6,193 nt of DNA from Peptoniphilus_A harei_B (GTDB lineage Bacteria > Bacillota > Clostridia > Tissierellales > Peptoniphilaceae), in the NCBI GenBank assembly GCA_032560695.1, contig JAWGHR010000023.1:1-6193 (forward strand). The letters are read 5' to 3'. The translations under genes were made by a program, and so were the position numbers. The notes under the pieces are model-generated. The model was not told where the DNA came from, ran no database searches, and saw nothing but the letters and a program-made list of their open reading frames with translations. Shown here in pieces: positions 1 through 6,001 of the stretch (the stretch's first letter is position 1; every line of letters begins with the position of its first letter).

Positions 1-1
1 A

Positions 2-1036
2 GAATTCTTTACGAGCCTCTGGACGGGAATTCAAACAACTTTTACCAATATATGGACAGCTATTTCAACTACAACTACAGAAGTATTTACAGCAGTTGGT
101 GAGTTTATCAGGACTACTTGGGAAGGTGTTAAGACTTTCATTTCAACCGTTCTTGATGCAATTAAAGTAAAAGTAGAAACCATTTGGAATGGACTAAAAG
201 AGTTCTTAACAACAGTAATCACTGCCATTGGAGAATTTATTTCTACATCCTGGACAAACATAAAAACTACAATTGAGACTATCTTGACTTCTATTAAGAC
301 AGTTCTTGAAACAGTCTGGAATGGGATAAAGACCTTTATATCATCAACAATGAATAACATTAAGTCCTTAGTTTCATCTGCTTGGAATTCTATAAAGTCG
401 ACTATTTCCTCTGCAGTGAATACTGCAAAGTCAGCAGTATCGTCTGCATTTAATTCTATGAGATCAAGTATTTCATCTACCATGTCAAATATTCAGTCCA
501 CTATTAGAAATGGATTTAATAATGCAGTTAATCACATTAAGAATTTGGCATCTCAAGCTTATACATGGGGAGCAGATATGATTAATGGAATTGCAAGAGG
601 GATTAGAAGTGCGATTAGCAATGTGACATCTGCTGTATCTAATGTAGCATCAACTATTAGATCCTACCTACACTTTTCAGTACCAGATGTTGGTCCACTT
701 ACTGACTATGAATCTTGGATGCCTGATTTTATGGAAGGCTTATCTAAGGGAATCGAAAAAAGCAGAAGATTGGTTCAATCCTCTATGAAAAATGTGGCAA
801 GCGATATGGTTTTAAGTCCAAATATATCAGCAGTAGGTGTTGGAGGACATGATAAAGGATCTGCTGTAAATGGCATTGATATAGGAAGACAAATATCCGA
901 TGCACTTGCAAACATCAATTTAAAATCTGAAAATACTGGAGATATAGTTATACCAGTTTATCTTGGTGGGACTCTCCTTGATGAAGTTATTGTTAATGCA
1001 TCTATGCGTAAGAATTTAAGGAGTGGAGGTAGGTAA
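2..1036 (+). CDS. Tail tape measure protein, C-terminal 344 residues (5' end outside window)
   Basis: This frame is open from the window edge to the TAA at 1034-1036, so the gene starts upstream; the ATG at 284 is internal. The tape measure protein fills the tail tube, sets tail length during assembly and is ejected before the DNA. Residues about 7-172 of the visible part form an array of 11-residue units with W/F/I/L/M every eleventh position and I/V/L three residues later, a pattern known in siphovirus tape measures. Residues about 180-220 are Ala/Ser/Ile-rich helix (AYTWGADMINGIARGI). They are followed by the family-typical segment YLHFSVPDVGPL...WMPDFMEGL near residues 222-250, which strongly supports the assignment. 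The last 80 residues carry a glycine-rich linker and a short beta-like end. No lytic domain is visible in this part; one could lie upstream. Confidence 0.93.
   Translation, partial: EFFTSLWTGIQTTFTNIWTAISTTTTEVFTAVGEFIRTTWEGVKTFISTVLDAIKVKVETIWNGLKEFLTTVITAIGEFISTSWTNIKTTIETILTSIKTVLETVWNGIKTFISSTMNNIKSLVSSAWNSIKSTISSAVNTAKSAVSSAFNSMRSSISSTMSNIQSTIRNGFNNAVNHIKNLASQAYTWGADMINGIARGIRSAISNVTSAVSNVASTIRSYLHFSVPDVGPLTDYESWMPDFMEGLSKGIEKSRRLVQSSMKNVASDMVLSPNISAVGVGGHDKGSAVNGIDIGRQISDALANINLKSENTGDIVIPVYLGGTLLDEVIVNASMRKNLRSGGR
20..547 (+). repeat. Hendecad (11-aa, 33-nt) repeat array in the tape measure protein
   Basis: Counting residues from nucleotide 2, bulky hydrophobics sit at 7(W), 18(W), 29(F), 40(W), 51(L), 62(W), 73(I), 84(W), 95(L), 106(W), 117(M), 128(W), 139(V), 150(F), 161(M) and 172(F), with no slip in phase. 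Position +3 is nearly always I, V or L. From residue 18 on, aromatic and aliphatic units mostly alternate, giving a 22-residue (66-nt) super-period. At DNA level the best copies are 132 nt apart: the segments around 177-204 and 309-336 both read roughly GAAAC-(A/C)-(A/G)-T-TGGAATGG. This indicates a long continuous helix that grew by duplication. Confidence 0.9.
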
Positions 1037-1074
1037 TGACCTAACCCAAAATCTGTGATTTTATTGGTAGGTCA
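1037..1074 (+). repeat. Hairpin immediately after the tape measure stop codon
   Basis: TGACCTA (1037-1043) is the exact reverse complement of TAGGTCA (1068-1074). Inside it, AAAATC (1048-1053) and GATTTT (1057-1062) pair perfectly around a TGT loop, and CC/GG can add two pairs between the stems. The structure begins at the first base after the stop codon. There is no T-run after it, so it does not look like an intrinsic terminator. A competing hairpin is possible upstream, because TAGGT (1030-1034) can also pair with ACCTA (1039-1043). Its role is unknown; transcript processing, mRNA stability or translational control of the next gene are options. Confidence 0.6.
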
Positions 1075-1090
1075 GATGGAATCTCACCCC

Positions 1091-1138
1091 ATGAACAAGG
1101 AGCAAAGCGACGCAGTGAATGGAGGTGTAGTCGTATAA
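1091..1138 (+). CDS. Possible 15-codon leader peptide overlapping the next gene's start
   Basis: An ATG at 1091 opens a 15-codon frame (MNKEQSDAVNGGVVV) whose TAA at 1136-1138 overlaps the ATG of the DUF6711-like gene as TAATG. That arrangement would suit translational coupling. Its own ribosome site is weak (GGA at 1078-1080, 10 nt away), and the strong GGAGGTG for the next gene lies inside it. The stretch has 22 G/C in 47 bases, against 17 in 60 for the start of the next gene, so it is compositionally distinct. It may be non-coding leader sequence; there is no direct evidence that the peptide is made. Confidence 0.2.
   Translation: MNKEQSDAVNGGVVV
1121..1127 (+). promoter_or_regulatory. 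Ribosome-binding site of the DUF6711-like gene, possibly masked
   Basis: GGAGGTG lies 10 nt before the ATG at 1138, slightly longer than the 5-8 nt spacing elsewhere in this operon. The GGTG within it can pair with CACC at 1085-1088 (extendable through CTCACC/GGTGTAG with one bulged base), which would partly hide the site in folded RNA. Confidence 0.6.
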
Positions 1139-1500
1139 TGAAATATCAATCATATTTAATTATTGAAGGAGTGGACCTACCTCTACCAAATTCTTATGAT
1201 TTGGAGTTTAGAGATATAGAAGCAGATACTGGAGGAGAAACAGAGGCAGGTACTATTCAAAGGGATATTGTTAGAAACAAAGTGGCTAGTATTTCTGTAG
1301 GTTTTTCATGTAGTCCTAAACTTGTGAAGATATTGAGTGGTCTTGCTAACAAGTCTAATCTTAAAGTTAAATTCTTAGATACAGAAACGTTGGAACTAAA
1401 AGAGACACAAATGTATATGGACAAGTTTCAAGTCAAATTAATAAAAGATACTTCTTATAAAGGATTGTGGGAAGTATCTTTTTCATTGGAGGAGTATTGA
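1138..1500 (+). CDS. Small tail protein, DUF6711-like
   Basis: This 120-residue protein sits between tape measure and tail hub, the position usually taken by a distal tail (Dit) protein. Size, position and pattern (an N-terminal YLIIEGVDLPLPNSYDL segment, a middle RNKVASISVGFSCSP strand, and a C-terminal GLWEVSFSLEE) match the DUF6711 family of Firmicute phage proteins as I remember it. It is much shorter than a two-domain Dit. A small all-beta fold linking the tail tube to the hub is a reasonable inference but is not shown by the sequence. The start is set by the GGAGGTG at 1121. The frame stays open upstream to a TAA at 1042-1044 but has no ATG/GTG/TTG start there. The stop overlaps the next start as TGATG. 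Confidence 0.75.
   Translation: MKYQSYLIIEGVDLPLPNSYDLEFRDIEADTGGETEAGTIQRDIVRNKVASISVGFSCSPKLVKILSGLANKSNLKVKFLDTETLELKETQMYMDKFQVKLIKDTSYKGLWEVSFSLEEY
1488..1494 (+). promoter_or_regulatory. Ribosome-binding site fixing the tail hub start
   Basis: GGAGGAG is 5 nt upstream of the ATG at 1500 and lies inside the end of the preceding gene. It argues for starting the hub at MYPISNEYKK rather than at the in-frame TTG at 1467, which would place this site inside the coding region. The MYP(I/V)SNEY opening is also usual for the family. Confidence 0.85.
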
Positions 1501-3371
1501 TGTATCCAATAAGCAATGAATATAAAAAAGCAATCAAAAAGAATTCTCGTAAATTTTATTGGACGGGAAATATCATCTTAAAAGATGAAACAATCATTCC
1601 ATTTACCAATAAAGATATTCTTAAAGGGTCTGGATACATTCATCGTTCATGCTCTGGATCTTCTGAACTTGAAATAGGTACAGTTTATGCAGGGGAGTTT
1701 GGAATCAGCCTTTTTTCAAATATAGATAGGTATTCTTTAGAGGATTCAAAGCTAGAACTTTTTTACCATCAAGAATTAGAAAGCAAAAAGATAGAAACCA
1801 TACCTATGGGAATATTTGATGTTACTGAGGCAAATAGGTCTAAGAAGATTTTAGAACTAAAAGGCTATGATTATATGCTTAGATTTGATAAGAATTTCCC
1901 AGTAACAGATACCTTTGGTACAGCTTTTGAATTACTTACATTATCATGTGAGAAGTGCAAGGTAGAACTAGGTATGACAGAAGATGAGGTGAAAGCTTTT
2001 GTAAATGGTGAAGAAGTTTTGGCAATTTATCAAGACCATGATATAGAAACTTACAGGGACTTTATTCACTATATAGCATCAACTCTTGGTGCTTTTGCTG
2101 GGGTTTCTCGTGATGGTAAATTAGTTTTAAAAAAGTATGCAGAAAGTATATCAACTGAAATTAAAACGAGAGAAAGATTTTCTTCATCAATATCAGTTTT
2201 TAAGACAAGATATACAGCCATCAACTCAACAAATGCAAAGACTAAAATAGCTGAATACTACTCTTTAGAAAATGACGATGGCCTAACTATGAATCTTGGA
2301 ATAAATCCGTTGATGCAGTTAGGACTTCCAGAGAAAAGAAAAAGAATGTGTGAGGCTCTTCTTACTGAAATTTGTAAGATTCACCACACACCTTTTGATA
2401 TGGTAACAATAGGAGACCCAAGTCTTGATGTAGGAGACAGAATAGCTATTTCTTATGAAGAAGAAAAGATTGAAGGACTTATCACTGACATAGAATATAA
2501 AATAAATAGCAAGCATAGAATTCTTGGTGTAGGAAAAAATCCCTATTTATCTAAAGCTAAGAGTAAGAATGATAAAAATATAGTTGGACTATTAAATCAG
2601 ATTGAATCTGAAAAGTTAGTAGTTCATGCCTATTCAAATTATTCAGCCTTTAATCTTTCAACAACAGATACTCCAATAATTCGTATAGAATTTGCCTCCA
2701 ATAAAGAAACGGAGGCAATTTTTAATGCCTCTATCTTGTTAAATATAATTTGTGATACCGAAGAAAAAACAAGAAAGATATCGAGGAAAGTCAAGAAACA
2801 AGAAGAGGTTTTAAATAATGATGGAAAATCCTATGATCCTCCAAAGTTTGAAGAAAAAGAAGAAGTAGAGGAATTAGATTTCATTGAAAATATAGAAATA
2901 CCAACAAGGATAGTTATTACCTATGTTTTTAATGATACGAAAATAGAACATCACATTCCAAAGGAAACCTACCTGAGCGGTGACCACATTCTAAATCTTT
3001 TTTATCCATTAACCAAACTTCAGGAAAAGACGATGAACAACTTTTCAGTGCTTATTAGACTTGAATCAGGACAAGCTATGATAAGTAAAGATAATGCTAT
3101 CGCAGCTATATCTGGTCAGTCTCTTGGTTCTACAGAGGCTTGGGATGGAAAGATTAAGATTGATGAATCCTGGAAGAGAATAGAATTTAGTCATTCATTT
3201 CTACTTAGGAAGTTGAAGGATGAATACAAAGTAGAAAGACAAGTCCCAAGACCACTAGTATTTAATGAAAAGGTAGGAAGATTTAAATATCAAGGATTAA
3301 TGCTTGGAAAATATAAAGAAGAAATTACTACAGAATTTAAAGATAAGGAGGAAGGAAATGCTCAAAGGTAA
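1500..3371 (+). CDS. Tail hub / tail-associated protein (prophage endopeptidase-tail type)
   Basis: This 623-residue protein should form the baseplate hub at the tail tip, below the tape measure and tube. The N-terminus (MYPISNEYKKAIKKN, then RKFYWTGNIILKD and GSGYIHRSCSGSSELEIGTVYAGEF) is typical of the gp27-like hub proteins of Firmicute siphoviruses. Residues 1 to about 375 form that hub fold, ending near GDRIAISYEEEKIEGLITDIEYKI. A short beta segment follows (about 376-420). Next is a highly charged, probably disordered linker at about 421-460 (many K/E, with DPP). A C-terminal beta-rich region (about 461-623) probably supports the receptor-binding protein. I see no NlpC/P60, lysozyme or M23 motif, so despite the family name no peptidoglycan-degrading domain is evident. 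It overlaps the previous gene by 1 nt and the next by 14 nt. Confidence 0.87.
   Translation: MYPISNEYKKAIKKNSRKFYWTGNIILKDETIIPFTNKDILKGSGYIHRSCSGSSELEIGTVYAGEFGISLFSNIDRYSLEDSKLELFYHQELESKKIETIPMGIFDVTEANRSKKILELKGYDYMLRFDKNFPVTDTFGTAFELLTLSCEKCKVELGMTEDEVKAFVNGEEVLAIYQDHDIETYRDFIHYIASTLGAFAGVSRDGKLVLKKYAESISTEIKTRERFSSSISVFKTRYTAINSTNAKTKIAEYYSLENDDGLTMNLGINPLMQLGLPEKRKRMCEALLTEICKIHHTPFDMVTIGDPSLDVGDRIAISYEEEKIEGLITDIEYKINSKHRILGVGKNPYLSKAKSKNDKNIVGLLNQIESEKLVVHAYSNYSAFNLSTTDTPIIRIEFASNKETEAIFNASILLNIICDTEEKTRKISRKVKKQEEVLNNDGKSYDPPKFEEKEEVEELDFIENIEIPTRIVITYVFNDTKIEHHIPKETYLSGDHILNLFYPLTKLQEKTMNNFSVLIRLESGQAMISKDNAIAAISGQSLGSTEAWDGKIKIDESWKRIEFSHSFLLRKLKDEYKVERQVPRPLVFNEKVGRFKYQGLMLGKYKEEITTEFKDKEEGNAQR
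2692..2723 (+). other. Terminator-like hairpin inside the tail hub gene
   Basis: TTGCCTCC (2692-2699) and GGAGGCAA (2711-2718) are exact reverse complements separated by an 11-nt A-rich loop, and are followed directly by TTTTT (2719-2723). Shape and T-run resemble an intrinsic terminator. It lies within an intact coding frame, encoding residues about 398-411 of the hub. A third segment, TGCCTC (2726-2731), can pair with GAGGCA (2712-2717) instead, which would break the terminator stem. Function is unproven, and translating ribosomes would normally prevent folding. Confidence 0.4.
3345..3351 (+). promoter_or_regulatory. Ribosome-binding site fixing the receptor-binding protein start
   Basis: AAGGAGG is 6 nt before the ATG at 3358, inside the 3' end of the hub gene. 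It supports starting at MLKGKSVIEL rather than at an in-frame TTG at 3304 that has no comparable site. Confidence 0.88.
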
Positions 3372-4737
3372 ATCAGTCATTGAACTAACTGATGTGAGGA
3401 CAAATAGGAAGGAGATATATGAAGATGAAAACTTAATAACGAATGCAGTCCCAGATTTATTAAGGCTCAATCCTATGGGGTTAATGTACCCTATGGGGGA
3501 TTCGAGAATTACTCAATATGAAAAAGAAATATTTCCTATAGCAACTAAATGTTATGGTGGGATCCTTTTATTTGAGGATAAATTAGAGGAAGATCCAAAT
3601 AAAATATTTGCTCCTTCTAATAATCAAATCATAGGCTATGCATCCAATGATGTAAATTCAACGGATGCACCAAGAAGAGGTTCAGCTAATCTTAATGAAT
3701 CAACCCCTCTTGAAAATGGATACAAGTTTGTCTGGGATTTCTCTACATCACAGGGAAACGGAAGAATCTCTTCATTGGCATTAACACATTATAGAGGAGG
3801 GAAACATTTTTATGGAGACACTCATGGTAAAGATCCCTTCCTATTATTAAATAAAATTAGCTTATGGAAAAACAGAGAAGTCTCGGACGCATATAACGGA
3901 TGTGTTGAAATAGATGTTGAAAACAACACCTTGGTTTCAATATGGCCTTTAGACAACAAATCAATAGAATTAGTAAAACTTAAGGAACCATTTACGAGTA
4001 TAGGTTTAAATGATCCAATTTACACTAAAGGATATAAAAATGAGGAAAGGATAACAATTGATGTATCAGAATTTTTTAGTAAATTGAGTACTTGGAACGA
4101 ATGTTGTTTTTATGACGGAGAAGATGGTAATTGGTATGGCTTTGGAACTTACAGAGATAAGCTAATAAGAATAAAAATAAATAAAAATGATTACTCAACG
4201 AAAATAGATGAGTGGGCATTAAATGAAATAAGATTAGGTAAATTAGGAAGTTACTATGAAAAAAATAGAAGTTACTGTCATAGATATGTATATAGCTGTA
4301 TTAAAGATGGCTACCTATATTCGATAAATTCATATAGTGCGGATAAAATCTATAAAATTAATATCAATAATCCTGTAGATATTTCTGTTATAGAATTAGG
4401 TAAAGAAGTTAGGACTTCGAAATATGGGGGAGAATACTGTTACCTATACAAGTGGGGAGACTATATATTAGGTTATGAATTTGCAATTGATAAAAAAGAC
4501 CAAGTTATAGTAAATAGTGTTTCTGACTATAACGGTGAGGGAATACCAAACTTAATGATGGATCCAAAGACAATCGGACCATTGGTCATTGGATTTGGAG
4601 GTTATGAGGAGAAGTTTTACAAACTTTTATTTCTTCACACCCCATACCTTGGAACAATTAATAACTTATCAAGCCCAATATTAAAAACGGCAGATAAGAC
4701 AATGAAAATAACTTACACACTAACAGAGGAGGAATAA
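3358..4737 (+). CDS. Probable receptor-binding / tail fibre protein with propeller-like repeats
   Basis: This 459-residue protein follows the hub and precedes the holin, the usual slot for the host-recognition protein. The N-terminus (MLKGKSVIELTDV, then ENLITNAVPDLL) resembles the attachment region of many Firmicute phage tip proteins. Residues about 95-165 carry the recurrent GYASND...RRGSANLNES...YKFVWDFSTSQGNG pattern of such proteins. From about residue 180 the sequence has repeated tryptophan/tyrosine-rich beta units starting near N180, C249, Y312 and Y362 (for example YLYSIN...DKIYKININ and YGFGTYRDKLIRIKIN), suggesting a beta-propeller or similar repeat fold. The last 20 residues (PILKTADKTMKITYTLT) match a common phage tip-protein ending. 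It overlaps the hub gene by 14 nt. By eye it is richer in ATA codons than the hub, fitting an exchangeable host-range module. Receptor binding is inferred from position and fold. Confidence 0.72.
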   Translation: MLKGKSVIELTDVRTNRKEIYEDENLITNAVPDLLRLNPMGLMYPMGDSRITQYEKEIFPIATKCYGGILLFEDKLEEDPNKIFAPSNNQIIGYASNDVNSTDAPRRGSANLNESTPLENGYKFVWDFSTSQGNGRISSLALTHYRGGKHFYGDTHGKDPFLLLNKISLWKNREVSDAYNGCVEIDVENNTLVSIWPLDNKSIELVKLKEPFTSIGLNDPIYTKGYKNEERITIDVSEFFSKLSTWNECCFYDGEDGNWYGFGTYRDKLIRIKINKNDYSTKIDEWALNEIRLGKLGSYYEKNRSYCHRYVYSCIKDGYLYSINSYSADKIYKININNPVDISVIELGKEVRTSKYGGEYCYLYKWGDYILGYEFAIDKKDQVIVNSVSDYNGEGIPNLMMDPKTIGPLVIGFGGYEEKFYKLLFLHTPYLGTINNLSSPILKTADKTMKITYTLTEEE

Positions 4738-4738
4738 A

Positions 4739-5140
4739 ATGAATAAGTTTTTAGAAATACTAAAAGTATGTTTTACAGCTATCGGAGGATGGTTGGGATT
4801 TTATCTTGGAAGTGTAGATGCATTTATTTACACATTACTTGCTTTTGTAATAGCCGACTATTTGACAGGAGTTTTAAGAGCAGGGGTCGAAAGAAAGCTA
4901 TCCTCATCCATAGGATTTAGAGGGATAGCAAAAAAGATTATGATTTTTATAGTTGTAGGTATCGCAAACCTATGTGATGTAAATTTAATTAAAGGTGATG
5001 GAACAATGATAAGAACAGCCATCATCTTTTTTTATATAGCAAATGAAGGGCTCTCTATTTTGGAAAACTCTGTAGCACTAGGCTTGCCAGTACCAGAAAA
5101 ACTAAAGGCGATTTTAAAACAATTCAAGGAGGAAAAATAA
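4739..5140 (+). CDS. Holin, toxin-secretion/phage-lysis family (TcdE-like, holin 4)
   Basis: This 133-residue membrane protein starts 1 nt after the receptor-binding gene, with GAGGAGG as ribosome site. Hydrophobic segments lie at about residues 10-24, 26-46, 66-80 and 91-107. Family hallmarks include ADYLTGVLRAG (39-49), the K-L-SS--GFRGIAKK region (53-66), and FFYIANEGLSILEN near the membrane exit, followed by a charged tail (KLKAILKQFKEEK). Proteins of this family assemble in the cytoplasmic membrane late in infection and open it so the amidase can reach the wall. The same family includes clostridial toxin-release holins. There is no obvious second Met start for an antiholin. It directly abuts the amidase gene, which supports the lysis-cassette reading. 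Confidence 0.93.
   Translation: MNKFLEILKVCFTAIGGWLGFYLGSVDAFIYTLLAFVIADYLTGVLRAGVERKLSSSIGFRGIAKKIMIFIVVGIANLCDVNLIKGDGTMIRTAIIFFYIANEGLSILENSVALGLPVPEKLKAILKQFKEEK
4991..5033 (+). other. Terminator-like hairpin inside the holin gene
   Basis: AAAGGTGATGG (4991-5001) pairs with CCATCATCTTT (5019-5029) as 11 base pairs including one G-U, around a 17-nt loop. The 3' arm runs into TTTTTTT (5027-5033). It lies in the intact holin frame, over residues about 85-98, upstream of the amidase gene. It looks like an intrinsic terminator but may be only a codon-driven coincidence (the sequence encodes KGDG...AIIFF). Confidence 0.35.
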
Positions 5141-5950
5141 ATGAGTAATAGTCCATTAGTACAAGCAAGAATTCTCTCACCTAACCATAGCGGTAGAAGA
5201 AATCAAAGAATAACAAAAATTGCTATACACCACGCAGCAGGAGTTATAAATGGTAGAAATCTTGCTGGAGTATTTGTGCCAAGGTCAAGACGAGCATCAG
5301 CTAACTACAACTTAGGATCCGATGGAGTAATTGTTTTAGGAGTAGATGAATCTAACAGAGCCTGGACAACCTCATCTTCCTGGTGTGATAACCGAGCAGT
5401 CACAATTGAAGTAGGGAACTCTACGAGAGGTCCTCAGTGGTTAGTTTCTGATTACGTTTTAAATAGACTAATTGATTTAGTTACAGACATCTGCAGAAGA
5501 AATGGAATCTATCCTTGTACCTATACTGGAGGCAAGGATGGTGTTCTTCAAAAACATGAGTGGTATTCTAATACAAATTGTCCTGGTCCATACCTAGGAA
5601 GTAAGTTTCCATATATAGCAAATGAAGTCAATAAAAGACTAAGAGGAAATAAGACTGTTAGCAAATCAATAGGTGGACTATATAGAGTTAGAAAATCTTG
5701 GTCTGATGTAAAAAGCCAGAAAGGTGCGTTTAAGAATTTAGATAATGCTAAAAGATGTGCCGATAGATTTAGATTAAAAGTATTCGATGCTAATGGCAAG
5801 ATAGTATACCCATTTGGAAAGACAATCGATGAGTTAGCAAAAGAAGTTATAAGTGGAAAATGGGGGAATGGAGAAGAAAGAAAAAGAAGGTTAACTCAAG
5901 CTGGATATGATTATTATGCTGTTCAGAAAAGAGTAAATAAATTAATTTAA
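5141..5950 (+). CDS. Endolysin: N-acetylmuramoyl-L-alanine amidase with SPOR-like and CW_7 modules
   Basis: This 269-residue lysin cleaves the amide bond between N-acetylmuramic acid and L-alanine in peptidoglycan. Residues about 10-165 are an Amidase_2 (T7 lysozyme/PGRP-like) domain: IAIHHAA with H30/H31, VTIEV with E90, and HEWY...NCPGPYL with H139 and C147. H30, H139 and C147 are the likely zinc ligands; the H-x7-C spacing matches that of T7 lysozyme. Residues about 180-224 (LYRVRKSWSDVKSQKGAF...NAKRCADRF...FDANGKIVYPF) resemble a SPOR-type peptidoglycan-binding unit. Residues about 228-269 (TIDELAKEVISGKWGNGEERKRRL...YDYYAVQKRVNKLI) are a single CW_7/Cpl-7 wall-binding repeat. There is no signal peptide, so export depends on the holin. 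AAGGAGG at 5126-5132 precedes the ATG by 8 nt, and the gene starts at the base after the holin stop. Confidence 0.95.
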   Translation: MSNSPLVQARILSPNHSGRRNQRITKIAIHHAAGVINGRNLAGVFVPRSRRASANYNLGSDGVIVLGVDESNRAWTTSSSWCDNRAVTIEVGNSTRGPQWLVSDYVLNRLIDLVTDICRRNGIYPCTYTGGKDGVLQKHEWYSNTNCPGPYLGSKFPYIANEVNKRLRGNKTVSKSIGGLYRVRKSWSDVKSQKGAFKNLDNAKRCADRFRLKVFDANGKIVYPFGKTIDELAKEVISGKWGNGEERKRRLTQAGYDYYAVQKRVNKLI

Positions 5951-5964
5951 TAGTAAATAGATAA

Positions 5965-6001
5965 AAGCCTGTGCTATTTTTATGGTTCAGGCTTATTTTT
6001 T
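5965..6001 (+). terminator. Intrinsic terminator of the late operon
   Basis: AAGCCTG (5965-5971) and CAGGCTT (5988-5994) are exact reverse complements around a 16-nt loop, followed by A and TTTTTT (5996-6001). It begins 15 nt after the amidase stop, which is backed by a second stop (TAG). It marks the end of the tail-lysis transcript. Confidence 0.85.

Noticed and set aside
31..483. 150-codon open frame on the minus strand
   Set aside because: It is the antisense of the tape measure hendecad array. The repeat makes a long V/I-rich shadow frame, with no ribosome site or recognisable family.
284..1036. A separate 250-residue gene starting at the ATG at 284
   Set aside because: The frame is open to the window edge and the hendecad repeat runs through 284 without a break; there is no ribosome site, so this is an internal Met of the tape measure.
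1036..1044. ATG-ACC-TAA mini-frame overlapping the tape measure stop
   Set aside because: It is two codons with no suitable ribosome site; most likely chance from the TAATG arrangement.
1037..1137. Insertion-sequence or group II intron remnant
   Set aside because: There are no terminal inverted repeats at both ends, no transposase or reverse transcriptase remnant, and no domain V-like hairpin that I can recognise.
2319..2516. 65-codon minus-strand open frame
   Set aside because: It is antisense to a well-conserved part of the tail hub gene, low-complexity, and has no start signals.
5548..5799. 83-codon minus-strand open frame
   Set aside because: It is antisense to the amidase catalytic and SPOR-like regions, and its translation resembles no family.
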